A stretch of 64,000 bases of DNA from PBB1 sp043738425 (lineage in GTDB: Bacteria; Pseudomonadota; Gammaproteobacteria; Burkholderiales; Burkholderiaceae_C): NCBI GenBank assembly GCA_043738425.1, contig JAYUGJ010000123.1, positions 1 to 64,000 of the forward strand. Reading direction: 5' to 3'. Positions 59,600 to 64,000 of the stretch are shown here, in pieces. The position numbers and the translations under genes were made by a program. Below the pieces are notes generated by a model. That model did no database searches and was not told where the DNA came from. It was given only the letters and a program-made list of their open reading frames with translations. Every line of letters begins with the position of its first letter. Position 1 is the first letter of the stretch.

Positions 59600-59944
59600 T
59601 CAGGCCGGCGGCATCGCCATGAACAGCTTGCCTGAGCGCGTACCAGTGCGGCAAAACGCCAGCACGGGTTTGGGCAACGCAGCCAGCAGCAGGTGAAATT
59701 GCGCCACTTCTTCGGGGCTTTGGTAGCTTGGTCCGACCGGCAAAAAGGCATACGCCAAACCGGCGGCCTCGGCGGCGTGTTGCAAGGCATTGTTGGTCGG
59801 TTGCTCAACGCCGCCCTCGAAGTCAGGTCGGTTGTTGATCACGCTTTTGAACCCGGCTTCGGCCAGCAGCGGCATCGCCGCAACATCCAATTGCGCAGCG
59901 GTGCTGAGGTCGGAACTCAGTTGACGCAGTGGTGGCAGGCTCAT
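59600..59944 (-). CDS. TIGR01244-type phosphatase/sulfurtransferase-like protein
   Basis: A small protein of the TIGR01244 (beta-lactamase hydrolase-like phosphatase) family. The 114-residue product has FKSVINNRPDFEGGVEQPTN and the C-x5-R phosphatase loop in VLAFCRTGTRSGKLF. In other bacteria such domains are linked to sulfide metabolism; no sulfide genes are nearby, so the role is open. It follows yqeY 40 bases downstream. Confidence 0.88.
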   Translation of the reverse strand: MSLPPLRQLSSDLSTAAQLDVAAMPLLAEAGFKSVINNRPDFEGGVEQPTNNALQHAAEAAGLAYAFLPVGPSYQSPEEVAQFHLLLAALPKPVLAFCRTGTRSGKLFMAMPPA

Positions 59945-59984
59945 CGCATTCCTTTCGATTCAGTGGGTGACATCCGGTGTGCAC

Positions 59985-60431
59985 TCAATGCGACAGCGCT
60001 TGCTTGACCGCCGCCGATACCAGCGCCATGTCGGCTTTGCCCGCCAGTTGTGTTTTAACTGCGGCCATCACCTTGCCCATGTCGCCCGGTCCGGTGGCAC
60101 CCAACGAAGCCACGATGGCTTGCACTTCAGCCGCCACCTCGTCAGCACTGAGGCGCTGCGGCAAATAGCCTTCCAGCACCGCCAACTCCGCGGTTTCTTT
60201 ATCGACCAAATCGGTGCGGCCCGCCGCGCCGAACTGCGAGATCGAGTCTTTTCGCTGTTTGATGAGCTTGTCGATGATGGCGATTACCGCCGCATCGTCC
60301 AACGTGATGCGCTCGTCGACTTCGCGTTGTTTGCAAGCAGCCAGCACCCCGCGAATCGTCAGCAATCGCGGTGCGTCTTTGGCGCGCATCGCGGTTTTCA
60401 TGTCTTCGGTGATGTGATCTTTGAGCGTCAT
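59985..60431 (-). CDS. GatB/YqeY domain protein
   Basis: A stand-alone protein with the helical tail domain of amidotransferase subunit GatB, role unknown. The 148-residue product has LKDHITEDMKTAMRAKDAPR, IIDKLIKQRKDSISQF and GYLPQRLSADEVAAEV, and the C-terminal MGKVMAAVKTQLAGKADMAL. ATG 60431 follows AGGTGCCC. It lies after rpsU, as in many proteobacteria, although a terminator separates the two. Confidence 0.93.
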   Translation of the reverse strand: MTLKDHITEDMKTAMRAKDAPRLLTIRGVLAACKQREVDERITLDDAAVIAIIDKLIKQRKDSISQFGAAGRTDLVDKETAELAVLEGYLPQRLSADEVAAEVQAIVASLGATGPGDMGKVMAAVKTQLAGKADMALVSAAVKQALSH

Positions 60432-60456
60432 GGTGGGCACCTGCGAAGGGGTAAAC

Positions 60457-60483
60457 AAAAAAGCCCGCACTGAGCGGGCCTTT
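60457..60483. terminator. Terminator after rpsU
   Basis: GCCCGC-ACTGA-GCGGGC is flanked by AAAAAA on the left (TTTTTT on the minus strand after rpsU) and CTTT on the right. It probably attenuates transcription from rpsU into yqeY. Confidence 0.85.
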
Positions 60484-60506
60484 CGGTATGCGAAAAAAAG
60501 TGTTGT

Positions 60507-60719
60507 TTAGAACAACTTCTTCGGCAGCTGCATGCTGCGTACGCGCTTGAAGTGGCGTTTTACGGCGGCTGCTTTTTTACGCTTGCGCTCAGCCGTAGGC
60601 TTTTCGTAAAACTCGCGGGCGCGAAGGTCGGTCAGCAAGCCCAGCTTTTCGATCGTGCGCTTGAAGCGGCGCAGGGCAACGTCAAACGGCTCATTTTCTT
60701 TGATGCGAATCGTAGTCAT
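60507..60719 (-). CDS. rpsU: Small ribosomal subunit protein bS21
   Basis: Ribosomal protein S21, needed for initiation through the 3' end of 16S rRNA. The 70-residue product is complete and typical (IRIKENEPFDVALRRFKRTI, then a basic tail with RKRKKAAAVKRHFKR). Confidence 0.97.
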   Translation of the reverse strand: MTTIRIKENEPFDVALRRFKRTIEKLGLLTDLRAREFYEKPTAERKRKKAAAVKRHFKRVRSMQLPKKLF

Positions 60720-60855
60720 GTATCAGTTAAATCCAGATTGAAAGTGCTTGCGGCTGCTTGATTGGTATCGAAACGGAAGGTCCGGACTTTCGAGTCGTGC
60801 AACCAGGCTGCATGCAAGCGTGTTTGCCAGCAAAGACCGAGATTCTAGCTGGTGA

Positions 60856-62103
60856 TTACGCCGCCGACGGGCCGGTTTTACGTCGGGCACCAGCAGGATC
60901 GACTGGTTTGGCCAGTGTTTCGGCGCATGCCGCTGCACTGGCCCAGGCCCACTGGAAGTTGTAGCCGCCCAACCAGCCGGTCACGTCGACCACCTCGCCG
61001 ATGAAATGCAGCCCCGGCACGCGGTTGCTTTCCATCGTGGCCGAGCTCAGTTCGCGGGTGTCGACGCCGCCCGAGGTGACTTCGGCTTTTCGGTAGCCTT
61101 CGGTTCCGTTGGGTACCAACTTCCAGCGCTTCATGCTGTTCGCTAAGGCGTGCAGGTCGTGGTCGCGCAATTCGGGCATCGGGCGATGGGCGAGCTCGGG
61201 GTAACCGACCAACCAGGCGTCGGACAAGCGCCGCGGCAGCAACTCGGCCAATTCATTGGAGAGCTTGCGTTGTGAAGACTTTTTCGCGGCGCTCAGGTGC
61301 GCCTGCAGATCGTGGGCAGGCGCCAGGTCGAAGTCGAGCGCGGTGCCGGGCTGCCAGTAGGTTGATATTTGCAGCACGGCCGGGCCGCTCAAACCGCGGT
61401 GGGTGAACAACAAGTCTTCGGCAAACTCACCGCGGGTTTTGCCGCTGCCGGTGGACACCAACGCGTCGATTGACAAACCGGCCAGCGGCACAAACGGCTG
61501 CCACGCTGCGGCATCGAAAGTAAGCGGCACCAGCGCCGGTCGCGTCTCGATCGTGTGGTGACCAAACTGGCGCGCCAGGCGGTAACCAAAGTCGGTCGCG
61601 CCGATTTTCGGAATCGATAAACCGCCAGTGGCCACCACCAGCCGCGCTGCGCGCACCACGCCTCGGTCGGTGCCCAGCTCGAACCCGGCCGTGCCGTGCG
61701 TGACCTCGCCCACCGCGCAGGGCTGCCACCGCGTAACGGTACCTGCATCGCATTCGCGCAGCAGCATTTGGATGATGTCGTCGGCCGACTCATCGCAAAA
61801 CAGCTGGCCTTTGTGTTTTTCGTGGAACGCGATGCGGTGCCGTTGCATCAGCGCAATGAAATCTTGCGGGGTGTAGCGCGCCAGAGCTGATTTACAGAAA
61901 GCGGGGTTGGCAGATACGAACTGCGCCGCGGTGGTTTCGCGGTTGGTGAAGTTGCATCGGCCGCCGCCCGATATGCGAATCTTCTCGGCGACTTTTTCGG
62001 CGTGATCTATCAGCAGCACCCGCGCGCCGAGCTGGCCCGCCATCGCCGCGCAGTGCAACCCCGCAGCACCTGCGCCAATGATCACCGCGTCGAATTGCTG
62101 CAT
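60856..62103 (-). CDS. HI0933-family flavoprotein oxidoreductase
   Basis: An NAD(P)/FAD-dependent oxidoreductase of the HI0933/YhiN family, substrate unknown. The 415-residue product begins with the FAD motif (FDAVIIGAGAAGLHCAAMAG). It carries the family signature KIRISGGGRCNFTNRE, then EVTSGGVDTRELSSATMESN and the C-terminal GLHFIGEVVDVTGWLGGYNF. ATG 62103 lies 8 bases after the stop of the PEP synthase regulator and the two may form one operon. Confidence 0.92.
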   Translation of the reverse strand: MQQFDAVIIGAGAAGLHCAAMAGQLGARVLLIDHAEKVAEKIRISGGGRCNFTNRETTAAQFVSANPAFCKSALARYTPQDFIALMQRHRIAFHEKHKGQLFCDESADDIIQMLLRECDAGTVTRWQPCAVGEVTHGTAGFELGTDRGVVRAARLVVATGGLSIPKIGATDFGYRLARQFGHHTIETRPALVPLTFDAAAWQPFVPLAGLSIDALVSTGSGKTRGEFAEDLLFTHRGLSGPAVLQISTYWQPGTALDFDLAPAHDLQAHLSAAKKSSQRKLSNELAELLPRRLSDAWLVGYPELAHRPMPELRDHDLHALANSMKRWKLVPNGTEGYRKAEVTSGGVDTRELSSATMESNRVPGLHFIGEVVDVTGWLGGYNFQWAWASAAACAETLAKPVDPAGARRKTGPSAA

Positions 62104-62111
62104 TGGTACGG

Positions 62112-62933
62112 TCAGTACATCAGCCGGTCGGGCCGGATGTCGCGCAAGATGGTGGTGGCGATTTCTTCTATCGACTTGTGGGTGGACGACAGCCACGCGA
62201 TGCCCTCCTTGCGCATCATGGTTTCGGCCTCGCGCACTTCGTATCGGCAGTTCTCGAGCGCGGCGTATTTGCTGTCGGGTCGCCGCTCGGTGCGGATTTG
62301 GCTCAGGCGCAGCGGGTCGATCGTCAAGCCGAAGCACTTGGCCTTGTACGGTGACAAGCTGGCCGGTATCTGGCCGCGTTCGAAGTCTTCGGGAATCAGC
62401 GGGTAATTGGCGGCTTTGATGCCGTGCTGCATCGCCAGGTACAGCGAGGTGGGGGTTTTGCCGCTGCGGCTCACGCCGACCAGGATCACATCAGCAGCCG
62501 TCAGGTTTTTCGATGACTGGCCGTCATCGTGCGCCAGCGAAAAATTGATCGCTTCGATGCGGTCGGTGTACTCCTGGCTTTTCGACACATCGGAAAACCG
62601 ACCTACTCGGTGGTTCGAGGTCACACCAAACTCGGCCTCCAATGGTTCGATGAAGGTGTTGAACAAATCGAGCACCAAACCCTTGCACAGCTCCTTGACG
62701 ATGGCTTGCACTTCAGGGTCGATCAACGTGACGAAAACCACTGGGCGCTGGCCTTCGAGTTCGCACGCATGGTTGATTTCACGCACCACCTGATGCGCTT
62801 TGTCAGCGCTGTCGATAAAGGGTCGGCGCACGTGGTGCGGTCGAATCGAAAACTGATTCAAGATCGAATTGCCGAACGTCTCCGCGGTGATGCCGGTGCC
62901 ATCGGAAACAAAAAAAACTGTGCGGTTCGACAT
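62112..62933 (-). CDS. Phosphoenolpyruvate synthase regulatory protein (kinase/pyrophosphorylase)
   Basis: A bifunctional ADP-dependent kinase/Pi-dependent pyrophosphorylase that switches PEP synthase off and on by threonine phosphorylation. The 273-residue product begins RTVFFVSDGTGITAETFGNS and carries the P-loop GVSRSGKTPTSLYLAMQHGI and FGLTIDPLRLSQIRTERRP. It is divergent from its target ppsA with 231 bases between. In E. coli this gene is also called ppsR; it is unrelated to the photosynthesis repressor at 3225-4664. Confidence 0.95.
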   Translation of the reverse strand: MSNRTVFFVSDGTGITAETFGNSILNQFSIRPHHVRRPFIDSADKAHQVVREINHACELEGQRPVVFVTLIDPEVQAIVKELCKGLVLDLFNTFIEPLEAEFGVTSNHRVGRFSDVSKSQEYTDRIEAINFSLAHDDGQSSKNLTAADVILVGVSRSGKTPTSLYLAMQHGIKAANYPLIPEDFERGQIPASLSPYKAKCFGLTIDPLRLSQIRTERRPDSKYAALENCRYEVREAETMMRKEGIAWLSSTHKSIEEIATTILRDIRPDRLMY

Positions 62934-63164
62934 GGCGGCGGGACTCGTGGATTGCAGCAGGGCGGGCCGCGCGGCGAATGATAGAGATTCGACCGTAAAC
63001 TGAAATGAAGCGGTCCAGTCGACGACCACGCCACCCGTTGAGCCAGCGCTGCATGCTCGTCGCAAGCGCAGCGCGAAGCTGCGCGGAGCAGCCTTCGAAG
63101 CACGGCTCGGGCCTGCAGTGGAGTCACCAAACGCACCAGTTTTTTCACTTCACGGAGCTGTTTC

Positions 63165-64000
63165 ATGTCAACCAACGCTTTGGCGATTGCACTGGTCGTG
63201 CCGTTCGAAGATCTGCGCATGTCGGACGTTGAATCGGTCGGCGGCAAGAACGCCTCGCTCGGCGAAATGATCAGTCAGCTGTCGGCCACCGGCGTGCGTG
63301 TGCCTGGTGGTTTTGCCACCACGGCGCATGCGTTTCGCCAGTTCCTGGCGCATGACGGTTTGGCCACACGCATCGAGCAACGGCTGGCTACGCTGAACAC
63401 CGACGATGTGCGTGCGCTGGCCGAAGCCGGCGCACAAATTCGCCAGTGGATCGAGACCACACCGTTCCCCGACGACTTGAATCACGCCATCGCAAGCCAG
63501 TTTGCGGTGTTGACTGCTGGCAACTCCGGCGCATCGTTTGCGGTGCGCTCATCGGCCACCGCCGAGGACCTGCCCGATGCCAGCTTCGCGGGTCAGCAGG
63601 AAACGTTCTTGAATGTGGTCGGCATCGACCAGGTGCTGCACAAAATGAAAGAGGTGTTCGCCAGCCTGTACAACGACCGCGCCATCAGCTACCGCGTGCA
63701 CAAAGGCTTCGCGCACGCCGATGTGGCTTTATCGGCTGGCGTGCAGCGCATGGTGCGCAGTGACTTGGGCGCGGCCGGCGTGATGTTCACCATCGATACC
63801 GAAAGCGGCTTCAAGGACGTGGTATTCATCACCTCGAGCTACGGCCTCGGCGAAACCGTGGTGCAGGGCGCGGTGAACCCGGATGAGTTCTATGTGCACA
63901 AGCCGACATTGGCGGCGGGCAAACTGGCCATCATTCGGCGCAACTTGGGATCGAAGTTGATCAAGATGGAGTTTGCATCCGCAGCTGACCGTGCCGCATC
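63165..64000 (+). CDS. ppsA: Phosphoenolpyruvate synthase (3' part outside the window)
   Basis: PpsA converts pyruvate and ATP to PEP, AMP and phosphate in gluconeogenesis. About 278 N-terminal residues are visible, all in the ATP-grasp nucleotide-binding domain: VESVGGKNASLGEMISQLSA, FAVRSSATAEDLPDASFAGQ, GVMFTIDTESGF and YGLGETVVQGAVNPDEF. CACGGAG precedes the ATG. The protein is usually about 790 residues, so most of the gene lies beyond the right edge. Confidence 0.96.
   Translation, partial: MSTNALAIALVVPFEDLRMSDVESVGGKNASLGEMISQLSATGVRVPGGFATTAHAFRQFLAHDGLATRIEQRLATLNTDDVRALAEAGAQIRQWIETTPFPDDLNHAIASQFAVLTAGNSGASFAVRSSATAEDLPDASFAGQQETFLNVVGIDQVLHKMKEVFASLYNDRAISYRVHKGFAHADVALSAGVQRMVRSDLGAAGVMFTIDTESGFKDVVFITSSYGLGETVVQGAVNPDEFYVHKPTLAAGKLAIIRRNLGSKLIKMEFASAADRAA

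Noticed and set aside
62112..62933. Second photosynthesis repressor because of the shared name ppsR
   Set aside because: The protein is the DUF299 PEP synthase kinase/pyrophosphorylase with its own P-loop, not a PAS-HTH repressor.
1..64000. CRISPR arrays, insertion sequences, prophage genes, rRNA or tRNA genes
   Set aside because: I looked for direct repeats with regular spacers, transposase or integrase motifs and cloverleaf-like sequence and found none that hold up; the short tandem repeats listed have no spacers.

Overview
The window comes from a GC-rich betaproteobacterium, almost certainly of the order Burkholderiales. It carries a purple-bacterial photosynthesis gene cluster (PGC) next to typical betaproteobacterial housekeeping genes (phaR, rimO, smpB-ratA-rnfH, guaB/guaA, kdsA-pyrG-eno-ftsB, mutS, rpsU) and a PEP-CTERM surface protein. 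The combination of PpsR with a B12-binding AerR/PpaA partner, CrtA plus CrtC/CrtD, and a high-potential iron-sulfur protein (HiPIP) beside the cluster resembles Rubrivivax, Rhodoferax or Limnohabitans-like facultative or aerobic anoxygenic phototrophs. The genus is inference from gene content only.

Region 1 (1-15.4 kb) is one part of the PGC. bchF-bchN run leftward off the edge. Diverging from them are aerR-ppsR (regulators) and then crtA-crtD-crtC (late carotenoid steps). crtC is convergent with crtI-crtB (early steps). crtI diverges from bchG, a PucC-family transporter, bchP and an uncharacterised 90-residue membrane protein. A HiPIP gene, convergent with that last gene, closes the region. 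Together these make bacteriochlorophyll a and spheroidene/spheroidenone-type carotenoids, sense redox/light through PpsR-AerR, and probably feed electrons to the reaction centre. Two intergenic regions hold palindromes that fit PpsR operators overlapping sigma70-like promoters.

Region 2 (15.7-25.6 kb) is housekeeping: phaR, rimO, a cystathionine-lyase-like PLP enzyme, smpB divergent from ratA-rnfH, a DUF4124 protein, and guaB-MFS transporter-guaA.

Region 3 (25.7-33.2 kb) is the most unusual part. Three secreted pilin-like proteins, two of them tandem duplicates, diverge from a small exported protein, a PapD-like chaperone and an outer-membrane usher-like barrel with a C-terminal SdrD-like domain. 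I read this as a compact non-classical chaperone-usher fibre system. An unrecognised 169-residue protein follows.

Region 4 (33.2-45.5 kb) contains mltB, a TgpA-type transglutaminase, a DUF58 protein and a MoxR ATPase in one leftward operon. It is followed by a class II deacetylase, an MscS channel, a porin, a ferritin-like DUF455 protein, gamma-carbonic anhydrase, hslO and ftsB.

Region 5 (45.5-64 kb) is leftward eno, kdsA, pyrG, then an Anbu-type proteasome homologue overlapping mutS, and suhB. After these come trmJ, a PEP-CTERM protein, cysE, mogA-darP, pmbA, a TIGR01244 phosphatase-like protein, yqeY, rpsU, a flavoprotein, and the divergent pair PEP synthase regulatory kinase/PEP synthase (truncated by the window edge). 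Two unrelated genes here are both called ppsR in the literature; I keep the symbol for the photosynthesis repressor.

I saw no rRNA, tRNA, insertion sequence or CRISPR array.
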